A stretch of 64,000 nt of DNA, from assembly GCA_964535215.1 (NCBI GenBank), contig CAZHST010000013.1, positions 1 to 64,000 of the forward strand. Direction: 5' to 3'. Below the pieces are notes generated by a model. That model did no database searches and was not told the DNA's origin. It saw only the letters and a list, made by a program, of their open reading frames with translations. Every line of letters starts with the position of its first letter. Within the stretch, counting starts at the first letter, position 1. Below are positions 24,307 through 32,417 of the stretch, in pieces. Source of the DNA: JACQHM01 sp964535215 (GTDB lineage: Bacteria; Methylomirabilota; Methylomirabilia; Methylomirabilales; JACQHM01). The position numbers were made by a program, and so were the translations under genes.

Positions 24307-25269
24307 TCAGTCGAGGGTATTCGGGGCAAACAGTTCTTCAGGGACAAGCTTCTTTTCGATCAGATGCTGCTCGTAGAGATACTGGAGATAGGTTTCAAGG
24401 ACGTGGCGATTGGCCTTCAGGCCGTAAGGCCAAAAGTCCTGCCCCATCTCCTTCCAGAGGTCGTCCATGTAGTAATCCAGCCACGGGACGGTATATTTCA
24501 GAGCTTCCATCGTCTCCTTGAGATCCTGGTAACAGACCTCTTTCGCCTTGACGAAGGCCCGGTAGAGGCTGCTAGCCACCCATGGATGCTGTTCGTAAAC
24601 CGATTCCTTAATGACAACCATGTGCAGGATCGGAAAGATCCCTGTCCGCTTGTAATACTCCGCCTCAACGGCTTTCGGGTTGGCGAAAAGCCGTTTCACG
24701 GAGGGGTGCTGGTTTCTGAACTTGGGCGGGACCCGGGGGGCGATCAGGGCATCAATCTCCCCGTCCTCCAACCGGTCAGGCAGCATCTTCCCCGGAGGGA
24801 AGAGGGTGACCCTTATCTCCTTGGGGAGGTCGAGGCCGACCTCGGCCCGCGCCGTGTACCACTCGATGGTGGTCAAATCGACGCCATAGTCCTGCTTGAG
24901 GATCCCCCTAGCCCACACGGCGATGGACATCTGGTACTGGCCGGAGGCAACCCGCTTCCCCTCCAGGTCTTTTGGTTTCTCGATCCCAGCCTTCGTGTTG
25001 ACGAAGATGCCCCCATGAGGAAAGGCCCTGGCCAGGAAGACAGGGATGGCGATGTAAGGAGCCTCCCCCCTGGCCCGGAGCATGGTGTAGGTTGCCAGGG
25101 TCATCTCTGAGGCGTCGAATTCCTGAAAGCGGACCATAGGCCACACCGAGTCATCGGGCGTATACGGCAGGATGTTTAGGTCAATGCCGGCCGGTTCGAC
25201 GACCTTGAGCATCAGGGGTTTGACCCGGTCATAGTCCAAGCAGGCCAGGGTCAGCGGGAGTTTCGCCAT
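24307..25269 (-). CDS. 4,5-dihydroxyphthalate decarboxylase (Pht5)-like / substrate-binding-fold protein
   Basis: A 320-residue protein without signal peptide. MAKLPLTLACLDYDRVKPLM, then EFDASEMTLATYTMLRARGE, PVFLARAFPHGGIFVNTKAG, and late PWLDYYMDDLWKEMGQDFWPYG match the Pht5 group of the periplasmic-binding-protein superfamily. Pht5 decarboxylates 4,5-dihydroxyphthalate, but most relatives are unassigned. In this operon it is the third protein of binding-protein fold that lacks export signals, supporting an enzymatic role in the cytoplasm. ATG 25269, 20 bases after the upstream LLM gene. No phthalate dioxygenase or transport genes are near, so phthalate degradation is not supported. Confidence 0.75.
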   Translation of the reverse strand: MAKLPLTLACLDYDRVKPLMLKVVEPAGIDLNILPYTPDDSVWPMVRFQEFDASEMTLATYTMLRARGEAPYIAIPVFLARAFPHGGIFVNTKAGIEKPKDLEGKRVASGQYQMSIAVWARGILKQDYGVDLTTIEWYTARAEVGLDLPKEIRVTLFPPGKMLPDRLEDGEIDALIAPRVPPKFRNQHPSVKRLFANPKAVEAEYYKRTGIFPILHMVVIKESVYEQHPWVASSLYRAFVKAKEVCYQDLKETMEALKYTVPWLDYYMDDLWKEMGQDFWPYGLKANRHVLETYLQYLYEQHLIEKKLVPEELFAPNTLD

Positions 25270-25289
25270 GGATCTTCTCCTCCTAACCG

Positions 25290-26318
25290 TTAGGTGGCAG
25301 GGACGAGCTCCTCCCTGGAAGCCCCTTTAAAATACGGCATGACAAACTTGGCAAACCGTTCCATGGACCTGAGGCAACGATCATGGTCCATCGTGACGAA
25401 GTTTAAGGTGCAGAGGAGATATGTCAGGCCGATCTCACGCTTCAGTTCCTCAATCTTCGCGATGCAGGTGTCGGGAGAACCGAAGATGCAGAAATCGTTC
25501 AGAAACCGTTCGAAGCTCAAGTTTCCCTCCCCATACCTCTGGCAGAGGGCGGCTTTCAGATCCGGGGCCTTTTCGTGGATGAAGGCCATAAAGGGACCCT
25601 CCACTTCCTCCCGGGCTTTCCGGTCTGTCTCAGCGACATAGAGAAAGCGATTCACCGGGAGCTCCACCCTGGTCCCGTTATGCCCGGCTTGCTTGTAGGT
25701 CTGCCAGTAGAGGTCGAGGGTCCTCTTTAGATCAGGGAGTCGCTGGATCGCTCCGATAAAGATAGGGTATCCTCGCAAGGCGGCGTACCGGATTGTCTCT
25801 GGCGAGATGGCGACAACGTAAATGGGCGGATGAGGCTTCTGGAAGGGCTTCGGATGAACGGACACCTCGGGGATCTTGTAGTACTTCCCCTCATAGGAGA
25901 AACGGTTGGTGGTCCAGGCCTGGAGGATCACCTCTAGGGCCTCTTGGAAACGCCCCCTGGTCTCTTCAAGGGGGACGTGAAAGGCCTGGTGAAATCCCTC
26001 ATCCAAACCTGCCCTGGTCACCCCAAGATCGAGCCTCCCCCCGCTTAAGATATCCAGCGTCGCCGCATCTTCAGCGACATGGAGCGGATGGTCGAGGGGG
26101 AGGATCTTTGCCGCGGTCCCGATCCTGATCCTGGAGGTCTTGGCGGCAATGGCCGCCCCCACGTTGAACGGAGAAGGATAGAGGAGGTGGCTGTGGCGGA
26201 AGTGCCGCTCTCCCAGCCAGACCCCGTCGAAGGCGAGTTCCTCCGCATACTGGATCTGATCCAGGATATCATGGTAGGTCCCGGTCCGCGTTCCCATGAT
26301 GAACAGGCCACACTTCAT
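25290..26318 (-). CDS. LLM-class (luciferase-like) flavin-dependent oxidoreductase 1
   Basis: A 342-residue luciferase-like TIM-barrel protein: MKCGLFIMGTRTG, EELAFDGVWLGERHF, RIGTAAKILPLDHPLHVAEDAATLD, GGRLDLGVTRAG, then ISVHPKPFQKPHPPIYV-type segment (here VSVHPKPFQKPHPPIYVV). The family uses FMN or F420 for monooxygenation or hydride transfer; no dedicated flavin reductase is nearby and F420 genes are not visible. Its sister gene at 26388 is about equally long and clearly paralogous. Start ATG 26318 fits the family N-terminus; longer frames add unrelated residues. Confidence 0.85.
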   Translation of the reverse strand: MKCGLFIMGTRTGTYHDILDQIQYAEELAFDGVWLGERHFRHSHLLYPSPFNVGAAIAAKTSRIRIGTAAKILPLDHPLHVAEDAATLDILSGGRLDLGVTRAGLDEGFHQAFHVPLEETRGRFQEALEVILQAWTTNRFSYEGKYYKIPEVSVHPKPFQKPHPPIYVVAISPETIRYAALRGYPIFIGAIQRLPDLKRTLDLYWQTYKQAGHNGTRVELPVNRFLYVAETDRKAREEVEGPFMAFIHEKAPDLKAALCQRYGEGNLSFERFLNDFCIFGSPDTCIAKIEELKREIGLTYLLCTLNFVTMDHDRCLRSMERFAKFVMPYFKGASREELVPAT

Positions 26319-26387
26319 CGGCAGATCCCCTGATCTACAACACGATGCTGGACGTAGAAAACAGCCCTCCCAGCGGGCATCCGACAC

Positions 26388-27395
26388 CTAACAGCCTTTC
26401 CTAAGGTAGGGCATCACATAATTTACGAACCGCTCCATGGACCTCTGGCACTTCTGATGGTCGATCGTGTAGTAGTTAAAGGTACAGATCAGGTACCGGA
26501 GGTCAATTTCCTCACCAAGCTTCTCAAGACGGGCGATGCAGTAGTCAGGATCCCCAAAGATACAGACCTCGTTGAAGAGAAGGTCATACGTGATCTCTTC
26601 CCGGGGGAGGAAGAGGAAATCTCGGATGACGGAACCGCCCCGGTGGATGAAGGCGGTGAGGGCCTCCTGGGTGTCCTCGATGGCTTGCTCATTGGTTTCA
26701 GCGACGTAAAGGAATCGGTTCACGGGGAGGATCACATCCTCCCGTTTGTACCCGGCTTCTTCAAGGGCCTTGTAATAATACTCCTGGGTCTCCCTGACAA
26801 CAGAGACGGTTTGGGCGGCGGCGAGGATCAAGGGGAAACCGCGGGTCGCCCCAAAGGCCAAGGTCTGGGGGCTGATGCCAACGAGATAGATGGGTGGATG
26901 AGGTTTTTGGACTGGCTTTGGGTAAACCGATACCTCAGGGATCCTATAGTAGTTCCCGTTGTAGGAAAAGCGCTCTTTTGTCCAGGCCAGGAGGAGGATA
27001 TCCAAAGCCTCCTCAAAACGCTCCCGGCTCTGATCGGTGGTCACGCCGAAAGCCAGTTGGTAAAGGTCGTTCTCCCCAACCCGAGCGATTCCGAGATCCA
27101 GACGTCCATTGCTGATCACATCCACCGTGGAGGCATCCTCGGCAACGTGGATGGGATGGTCCAGGGGAAGGATGCGTGAAGCGATGCCGATCCGGATGCG
27201 CTCTGTCCTGCCGGCGATGTACGCCGCCGCTACCAGGGGAGACGCGAAGAAGTTCCGGCCCTGGTGGTCAGGGTGGAAATGGCGTTCACGAAGCCACACG
27301 CTATCAAAGCCGGCCTCTTCAGCGTACTCGACCTGGCTCAGGAGATCCGCATAGCTTGCCGAACCAGACCCTGTTGCGTAAAATCCAAATTTCAT
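26388..27395 (-). CDS. LLM-class (luciferase-like) flavin-dependent oxidoreductase 2
   Basis: A 335-residue paralogue of the preceding gene: MKFGFYATGSGSASY, EEAGFDSVWLRERHFHPDH, RIGIASRILPLDHPIHVAED, NGRLDLGIARVGEND, YPKPVQKPHPPIYLVGISPQ. Bacterial luciferases are alpha-beta heterodimers, so the adjacent pair may form one enzyme; one clear difference is the loop after RHF (HPDHQGRNFF against RHSHLLYPSPF). ATG 27395 with AAAGGAG upstream. Lies 29 bases after the creatininase-family gene at the promoter-proximal end of the sigma-54 operon. Confidence 0.85.
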   Translation of the reverse strand: MKFGFYATGSGSASYADLLSQVEYAEEAGFDSVWLRERHFHPDHQGRNFFASPLVAAAYIAGRTERIRIGIASRILPLDHPIHVAEDASTVDVISNGRLDLGIARVGENDLYQLAFGVTTDQSRERFEEALDILLLAWTKERFSYNGNYYRIPEVSVYPKPVQKPHPPIYLVGISPQTLAFGATRGFPLILAAAQTVSVVRETQEYYYKALEEAGYKREDVILPVNRFLYVAETNEQAIEDTQEALTAFIHRGGSVIRDFLFLPREEITYDLLFNEVCIFGDPDYCIARLEKLGEEIDLRYLICTFNYYTIDHQKCQRSMERFVNYVMPYLRKGC

Positions 27396-27424
27396 GGATC
27401 GTCTCCTTTTTGGCGTTTGAACCC

Positions 27425-28297
27425 TCACCTTGCCCGGTCGGGGAAGTCGCGATTCCTCACCTTAACCTTGATCTTCTTCACCTCCTCAACGAAGGCGGCG
27501 AGATGAGCGGAAAGCTCCTCGAGGATCTTTCGGCCCTTCTCAGGGGTGGCCTGGGAGGGGAGGGGATCGTCGTGGGCGATGGGGCTGACGAATTCAAAGT
27601 CATCCATCCCGAGGAAGATGTTCTCCGCCCCCTGGAACCGGATCGCCATCCCGGTCCCGGCCCGCTTCGAGAAGGCTGGACCTAGCCACTCAGGTGCGTG
27701 GATACGATACGAATGGGCCATATATTCCTTGGAATTGAACTTCTCCCCCAAGAGGACCATGGCCATGGCCGCCTCAAAATCACTGGCGAGACGCTCGGGG
27801 GAGGAGCCAAGGATACCCTGGACAGCTGCCGTCTCCCGTCCCCCATAGAAGGCCACGAAGGCCCCAGTTTTGAAACGAAGGGAAAAGAGGACCTCCTCAG
27901 CGTTTACCACGTTGAAACTGTGAAAGGACACAAAGATGATCTTGCTAAATCCATGAAAGATGAGGCTTCGGCCAATATCCTCCAGGACCCTTCGGTAAGT
28001 GTCCACCCTCAGGTTGATGGTCCCACACCCTTCGCCGACCCGGCCCATGTGGTGAGGGGCGTAGCCAAAAGGCATCAAGGGCGTGTAGAGAACATCGGCC
28101 CTCTTTGCCGCACGCTCGACCACGGCAAAGCTGACAATCCCATCAAGGCCCAAGGGGGTGTAAGGATTGCCGTGGCGCTCACAGCTTCCGATAGGGACGA
28201 GGATCGTCTCACAGCCCTCATCCAGCTTCCGTCTGATATCCCCCGATCCCAGTTCCTGGATATTCAGGATCTCTCCATCCTTCCTTTCGGTCGCCAT
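27425..28297 (-). CDS. Creatininase-family amidohydrolase, divergent
   Basis: A 290-residue metal-dependent amidohydrolase of the creatininase fold. Candidate metal ligands are all present: E40-x-H42 in GSCERHGNPYTPLGLD, D52, H126 and E174 (SDFEAAMAM). The usual NGHGGN loop is SFHSFN here, keeping the histidine but losing both glycines and the first asparagine. Relatives open cyclic amides (creatinine), deformylate riboflavin precursors (ArfB) or act in mycofactocin maturation (MftE). Start ATG 28297. First gene after the sigma-54 promoter. Which amide it opens or forms is unknown. Confidence 0.8.
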   Translation of the reverse strand: MATERKDGEILNIQELGSGDIRRKLDEGCETILVPIGSCERHGNPYTPLGLDGIVSFAVVERAAKRADVLYTPLMPFGYAPHHMGRVGEGCGTINLRVDTYRRVLEDIGRSLIFHGFSKIIFVSFHSFNVVNAEEVLFSLRFKTGAFVAFYGGRETAAVQGILGSSPERLASDFEAAMAMVLLGEKFNSKEYMAHSYRIHAPEWLGPAFSKRAGTGMAIRFQGAENIFLGMDDFEFVSPIAHDDPLPSQATPEKGRKILEELSAHLAAFVEEVKKIKVKVRNRDFPDRAR

Positions 28298-28411
28298 AGG
28301 CTATACCCTTTCCTTTGAAACGGTTTAATCCGGCTGGATCCTTTCAACAGGCCGCCTCCAGAAGCAACAGGCTCCCGGCAAGGCCTTTCAGGGTTTGAGG
28401 ACAAAAGATTA

Positions 28412-28427
28412 AGCATACTTTGTGCCA
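28412..28427 (-). promoter_or_regulatory. Sigma-54 (RpoN) promoter for the accessory operon
   Basis: Minus strand TGGCACAAAGTATGCT: -24 element TGGCAC, five bases, -12 element ATGCT against the consensus TTGCW, with GG and GC separated by exactly ten bases. Predicted start near 28401, about 100 bases before the creatininase-family ATG. The gene immediately upstream encodes a sigma-54 activator, which makes this match much more believable. Confidence 0.75.
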
Positions 28428-28497
28428 GGGAGAAGGAGGGCTAAGTTCTTGAATTTAAAGGGGACCATTGGACAAGGGGGTGGGGGATTTGGCAAAG

Positions 28498-28517
28498 TGG
28501 GTGAGATACCCCACCCA
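28498..28517. promoter_or_regulatory. Candidate enhancer site (UAS) for the sigma-54 activator
   Basis: TGGGTGAGATACCCCACCCA, 16 of 20 positions palindromic with perfect six-base outer arms TGGGTG/CACCCA. Its centre is about 107 bases upstream of the predicted sigma-54 transcription start, the usual distance for activator binding. Lies in the 245-base gap between the activator gene and the operon. Confidence 0.5.
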
Positions 28518-28542
28518 GGTGAGGGAAGCCTCAAACTTACTG

Positions 28543-29940
28543 TCAACGAGGTTTAGGGATCTTGAACTTCTTTAACCGGTAGCGGAGGGTATCGCGGGTG
28601 ATCCCTAAAAGTCTTGCAGCCTCAACCTGGTTTCCCCCTGTCTGTTGGAGGGCCCGCTCGAGCAAGGCCCGCTCCCACTGGGGCAGGCTAATCCCCTCAG
28701 GGGGGATCCTCACCACAAGCTCGAGGGGGTTCATCGGCACGGGGGAGGGTTTCTGGAGCTGGGGGGAGGAGGTGAGGGAGAGGTGCTCCGGTTCAAGGGT
28801 CTCCCCCTGACAGGCGAGGACCGCCCGCTCCATGACATGTTTCAACTCCCGCACATTCCCCGGCCAGTGGTACTGGACCAGGGCCTTGGCCGCTCGGTCG
28901 CTGATCCGGGGGATCGGCTTCGCGTATTTGCTGCTGATCCGCTCCAGGAAATACTTGGCAAGGAGGAGGATGTCCTCCCCTCGCTGGCGAAGGGGAGGGA
29001 GGTGGATGGTAAAGACGGCTAAGCGGTAGTACAGCTCCTTTCTGAAGGATCCCTGGGCAATGGCCTCTTCCAGATGTTTGTTTGTTGCGGCGATGATTCG
29101 GGCATCGATCTTCCGATCCCGAAGGCTGCCGATCCGCCGGATCATCCGTTCCTCGAGGGCCCTTAAGAGCTTCCCCTGAAGGGGGAGCTCCAGGTCGCCG
29201 ATCTCGTCCAGGAAGAGGGTACCTCCGTTGGCCGCCTCGAACAAGCCCATCTTGGATTCCTTGGCATCGGTGAAGGAGCCCTTCTCATAGCCAAAGAGTT
29301 CTGCCTCGACCAAGGTTGCTGGCAGGGCGGTACAGTCGATCTCGATAAAAGGCGCCGACGCCCGGGAGCTGTTCATGTGGATGGCCCGGGCCACAAGACC
29401 CTTGCCTGTTCCTGTCTCACCGGTGATGAGCACCGTGGAGACCTCCTCCAGGGAAGCGATCTGCCGGATCTGCTGAAAAACCCGTTGCATCTCCTCACAC
29501 TTGCCGATCAGGCCTTCGAAGGAGAAGGTCCTCGTCTCCCGCTCACGGTAGTAGAAGAGCTCCTGTCTTAAACGGGAGTCTTCGTGGGCCCGGTTCAGCA
29601 GGATCTTCAGCTCGCCCAGGTCCACCGGTTTCTTCAGGTAATCGAAGGCCCCAAGCTTCATGGCCTCGACCGCTCCCTCGATGGAGCCGTAAGCCGTCAT
29701 GACGACCACATACATGTGGGGGTCAAACTCCTTCATCCTCTTCAAGAGCTCAATCCCGCTGATCTTCGGCAACCTCACATCCAGAAAGACCAGATCGGGA
29801 TGCATGGTCTCGAGAAGACTCAGGGCCTTCTCCCCATCCTCCGCCACCTCAGCCTCGTAGCCCTGTTCCTCCAGGAAAAGTTTGATGGATCGGGCCAGGG
29901 TTTTCTCATCGTCCACGATCAGGATCGTGAAAGGTCCCAT
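28543..29940 (-). CDS. Sigma-54-dependent response regulator (NtrC family)
   Basis: A 465-residue three-domain activator: receiver (1-120) with D10/D11 and phospho-acceptor D54; AAA+ domain (about 140-375) with Walker A GETGTGKG (174-181), the sigma-54 contact loop GSFTDA at 221-226 in place of GAFTGA, and Walker B GGTLFLDEIGDL; and a Fis-type helix-turn-helix (GNQVEAARLLGITRDTLRYRLKK). Start ATG 29940, with GGGAGGAGG upstream. Encoded 22 bases after its kinase. Its most likely target is the sigma-54 promoter that follows directly downstream. The GSFTDA variant occurs in other functional NtrC-type regulators. Confidence 0.93.
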   Translation of the reverse strand: MGPFTILIVDDEKTLARSIKLFLEEQGYEAEVAEDGEKALSLLETMHPDLVFLDVRLPKISGIELLKRMKEFDPHMYVVVMTAYGSIEGAVEAMKLGAFDYLKKPVDLGELKILLNRAHEDSRLRQELFYYRERETRTFSFEGLIGKCEEMQRVFQQIRQIASLEEVSTVLITGETGTGKGLVARAIHMNSSRASAPFIEIDCTALPATLVEAELFGYEKGSFTDAKESKMGLFEAANGGTLFLDEIGDLELPLQGKLLRALEERMIRRIGSLRDRKIDARIIAATNKHLEEAIAQGSFRKELYYRLAVFTIHLPPLRQRGEDILLLAKYFLERISSKYAKPIPRISDRAAKALVQYHWPGNVRELKHVMERAVLACQGETLEPEHLSLTSSPQLQKPSPVPMNPLELVVRIPPEGISLPQWERALLERALQQTGGNQVEAARLLGITRDTLRYRLKKFKIPKPR

Positions 29941-29962
29941 GCCTCCTCCCAAGATTTTCTCC

Positions 29963-31483
29963 TTACGAAGCCCGGACGGGGAGGGTGATCCGTACGGAGG
30001 TTCCCTTGCCGGGATCGCTCGTGATCGTCATGGTCCCTTTGTTCTGTTCGACAAAACGTTCGGCAATGGCCAAGCCCAAACCCGTCCCATCGGCCTTGGT
30101 GGTAAAGAACGGTTCGAACACGTGGGGGAGGGCCTCTTCGGGGATGCCCTCACCGTCATCGGTGACCTCAATGGCGACGACTTCTCCCTCACCCTCCCGC
30201 CCCATTCCCACGGAGAGCCGAAGGGTCCCCCCCTTGGGCATGGCCTCTAAGGCATTGGAAATCACCTCCAGGAGGGCCTGTTCGATCTGGGAGGGATCAA
30301 TCCACACGCTTGGGAGATCAGGTTGAAAGGCGGTCTCGAGCCGGATCTGCTGTTCGGCCATCTTTTCGGTGAAGATGGTTAGCACACCCTTCACCAGAGG
30401 CTCCACCCTCTCGAAGAGGGGGTGAAAGGGGGCTGGCTTGGTAAAATCCAGCAGGTGGCTGATCCGCTTCTCCAAGCGGTCCACCTCCCCGATGACCGCC
30501 CGGAGGTGCTCGGTCAGGGGGCTTTTCTTCGGAAGCTGGTGGAGACTCAACTGGGTCGCCGCCCGGATACTGGCCAAAGGGTTCCGAAGCCCATGGGCCA
30601 CGGCGGCCGACATCTGCCCAAGGGAAGCCAGCTTCTCCTTCTGGATGAGCTGGGCCTGGGTTTCCTTTATGGTCTGGATCTTTTGCTGGAGGTCGGCGTT
30701 CAAGCTGGCCATCTCCTCCTGGGTCTTCTTCAGCTTCTTCGTCATCTTGATAAAGGACTCGGCCAGCTCACCGATCTCGTCTCGGGATTGGACCTGGATC
30801 GCATGATCCAGATGGCCTTCCCCCACAATATCCATGGCCCGCTTCAGTTCCTTGACAGGTCGGGCGAGGCTCCGGGAGATCAAAACGGAGAAGAGGATGC
30901 CAAAAAGGATGGAGGACAAAACGATGAGGATCAAGAGGGTCCTGGTGGACCGTTCGATGGCCTCAAGCCTCTGAAAGGCCCGCTGGAGGTTGTGGGTCCT
31001 GGAGGTCCTGAAGATTTCCTTGATGACCCCGTCCAGAGCGGGGAGGAGGCGTCCGTTCAGCTCCTCTTTCGCCAGGCGTAGGGCCTCTTCCTTCCGGTTC
31101 TGGTCGTAGAGGTTGAAGGCTCTCACGGCCAGGGCCGCAATCTCCCCGTGGAGCTGTTCCAGTTCCTGGGCAAGCCGGAGGTCCTCGGGCTCCACAACGG
31201 CCTCCTTCCAGGTCTGCATCCTCCGGTGAATCCGGCCGTTCAGGCTCATGAATTGTTCCTTGGCCCCGCTCTCGAACCCCGTGAGGTAATCCCGGATCTT
31301 CCGGATCTGGCGGTAGATCATGGACTCCAGGTCCGAGAAGATCCTGACCCTCGACAGGCCGTTCTCGAGAGTTTTCAGGGCCCGGTTCTCCTCCCGGATG
31401 GTCCAGAGGGTCAGGCCCCCGATGACCATCAGGGGGACGATCATAATGGCAAAGGCCAGCATGAGCTTCTTTTGAAAGGTCAT
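29963..31483 (-). CDS. Membrane sensor histidine kinase (NtrB/ZraS-like)
   Basis: A 506-residue kinase with two membrane segments (about 8-28 and 183-203) flanking a helical periplasmic sensor of about 155 residues, then HAMP (ISRSLARPVKELKRAMD), a coiled-coil linker, phospho-acceptor H297 in AAVAHGLRNPLASIRAAT, and an ATPase domain with NALEAMPKGG, DDGEGIPEE and TKADGTGLGLAI. The periplasmic part looks like a four-helix bundle (many Arg/Glu/Leu heptads), so it may sense through a protein partner. Its ATG is four bases after the stop of the cytochrome/XoxJ-like fusion gene, and that exported protein is an obvious candidate partner. Confidence 0.92.
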   Translation of the reverse strand: MTFQKKLMLAFAIMIVPLMVIGGLTLWTIREENRALKTLENGLSRVRIFSDLESMIYRQIRKIRDYLTGFESGAKEQFMSLNGRIHRRMQTWKEAVVEPEDLRLAQELEQLHGEIAALAVRAFNLYDQNRKEEALRLAKEELNGRLLPALDGVIKEIFRTSRTHNLQRAFQRLEAIERSTRTLLILIVLSSILFGILFSVLISRSLARPVKELKRAMDIVGEGHLDHAIQVQSRDEIGELAESFIKMTKKLKKTQEEMASLNADLQQKIQTIKETQAQLIQKEKLASLGQMSAAVAHGLRNPLASIRAATQLSLHQLPKKSPLTEHLRAVIGEVDRLEKRISHLLDFTKPAPFHPLFERVEPLVKGVLTIFTEKMAEQQIRLETAFQPDLPSVWIDPSQIEQALLEVISNALEAMPKGGTLRLSVGMGREGEGEVVAIEVTDDGEGIPEEALPHVFEPFFTTKADGTGLGLAIAERFVEQNKGTMTITSDPGKGTSVRITLPVRAS

Positions 31484-31487
31484 CGTC

Positions 31488-32357
31488 CTACCTGAGAGAA
31501 GAGGGAGAGGGGATTCCGTACCGGTCCGTGATCCGTTGAAGGACTCCCTCGTTCCTCAAACCATTGAGCGTCTGATCGAGGGTCGTTTTCAGGTCCTTGT
31601 CCCCCGCCCGAACGGCGATGACAAGGTTCCCCTGACGGCCCGGCTCGGGAACATAGCTCAGGTATGGGTTCGTGAGGATGATCTCATCGGTACCCACCTG
31701 TTCTGCGGGGACCCCCAGGAAGAAATCACAGCGCTTCTGAAGGAGGGAGTTTCCGAGGGCCCGGGTGAACCCTTTTCGGGTATCCACCCAGAAGTAGTTG
31801 GTACGGAGGCCCAAACGCTGGGTGATCTCACGGGCAAGCTCAACATCGAAACCTGTGGGCTTTGGGTCCTTGGTGGAAAAGGGGGGGTTATTGGGATCCG
31901 CACAGACGGTCATGACCCCTGTTTCCTTGGCCTTCGCCAGCGCCCCATAGTGTTGGGATCGGAGGTAGGCGATGATCTTCCAGATCTCGTCCGAGGTGAT
32001 GCGACCAGCGAAGGCGCCCATTTGGGTCCCTGGCCGTCCAGCGGCAATACTTGCGAACACGTCCCCATCCCTCCCCCCGAACCGCCAGAAGTCGTCGGTC
32101 AGATCAGGGCCTTTTGCCCCTCTGCCCCCTGCTCCGTGGCAGAAGATGCAGAGACGCTGGTAGAGGACCTTCCCCTCCTCGATTGCACCAGGGTCCCCCT
32201 CGAAAGGGTTGGTGAGGCCTGCTGGTTCGTCCTGACCGAAAGCGATTTGCCCCCCGGGTGGAAAGGGCCAAAAGGTGAAGGCCAGAGGCAAGACGATCAT
32301 CCCTCCCAGGAGGGCTCTTTTCGGTGGCCAGGCATGAAACGGGCTCTTTCGATGCAT
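31488..32357 (-). CDS. Cytochrome c fused to a truncated XoxJ/MoxJ-like binding domain
   Basis: A 289-residue exported protein. After a signal/anchor segment (about 15-32) comes a class I cytochrome c domain (about 55-135) with haem motif C70-IF-C73-H74 and probable axial M113. From residue 146 it continues with the XoxJ-type opening VCADPNNPPFSTKDPKPTGF and FWVDTRKGFTRALGNSL, as in the neighbouring XoxJ proteins. At about residue 233 it jumps from TNPYLS straight to YVPEPGRQGNLVIAVR, omitting roughly 110 residues that form the second lobe in both intact paralogues. A single frame spans everything, so this is not a frameshift. ATG 32357. Four bases from the kinase gene, so perhaps a redox- or methanol-system sensor subunit. 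Confidence 0.8.
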   Translation of the reverse strand: MHRKSPFHAWPPKRALLGGMIVLPLAFTFWPFPPGGQIAFGQDEPAGLTNPFEGDPGAIEEGKVLYQRLCIFCHGAGGRGAKGPDLTDDFWRFGGRDGDVFASIAAGRPGTQMGAFAGRITSDEIWKIIAYLRSQHYGALAKAKETGVMTVCADPNNPPFSTKDPKPTGFDVELAREITQRLGLRTNYFWVDTRKGFTRALGNSLLQKRCDFFLGVPAEQVGTDEIILTNPYLSYVPEPGRQGNLVIAVRAGDKDLKTTLDQTLNGLRNEGVLQRITDRYGIPSPSSLR

Positions 32358-32417
32358 GGGGAACTCCGCCTCCTCCCTTAGAATGCCTCACAAAACTCAC
32401 CGCCCAGGCCTAAAGGG

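Noticed and set aside
24307..25269. Phthalate degradation cluster
   Set aside because: Only one Pht5-like gene; no ring-hydroxylating dioxygenase, dehydrogenase or ring-cleavage gene.
25290..28297. Mycofactocin locus (creatininase-family plus oxidoreductases)
   Set aside because: No precursor peptide, radical SAM (MftC), MftB or MftD/MftF-like gene is present.
28543..29940. GSFTDA loop as a sign of a defective sigma-54 activator
   Set aside because: GAFTDA/GSFTDA loops are known from other NtrC-type regulators and all other motifs are intact, so I treat it as functional.
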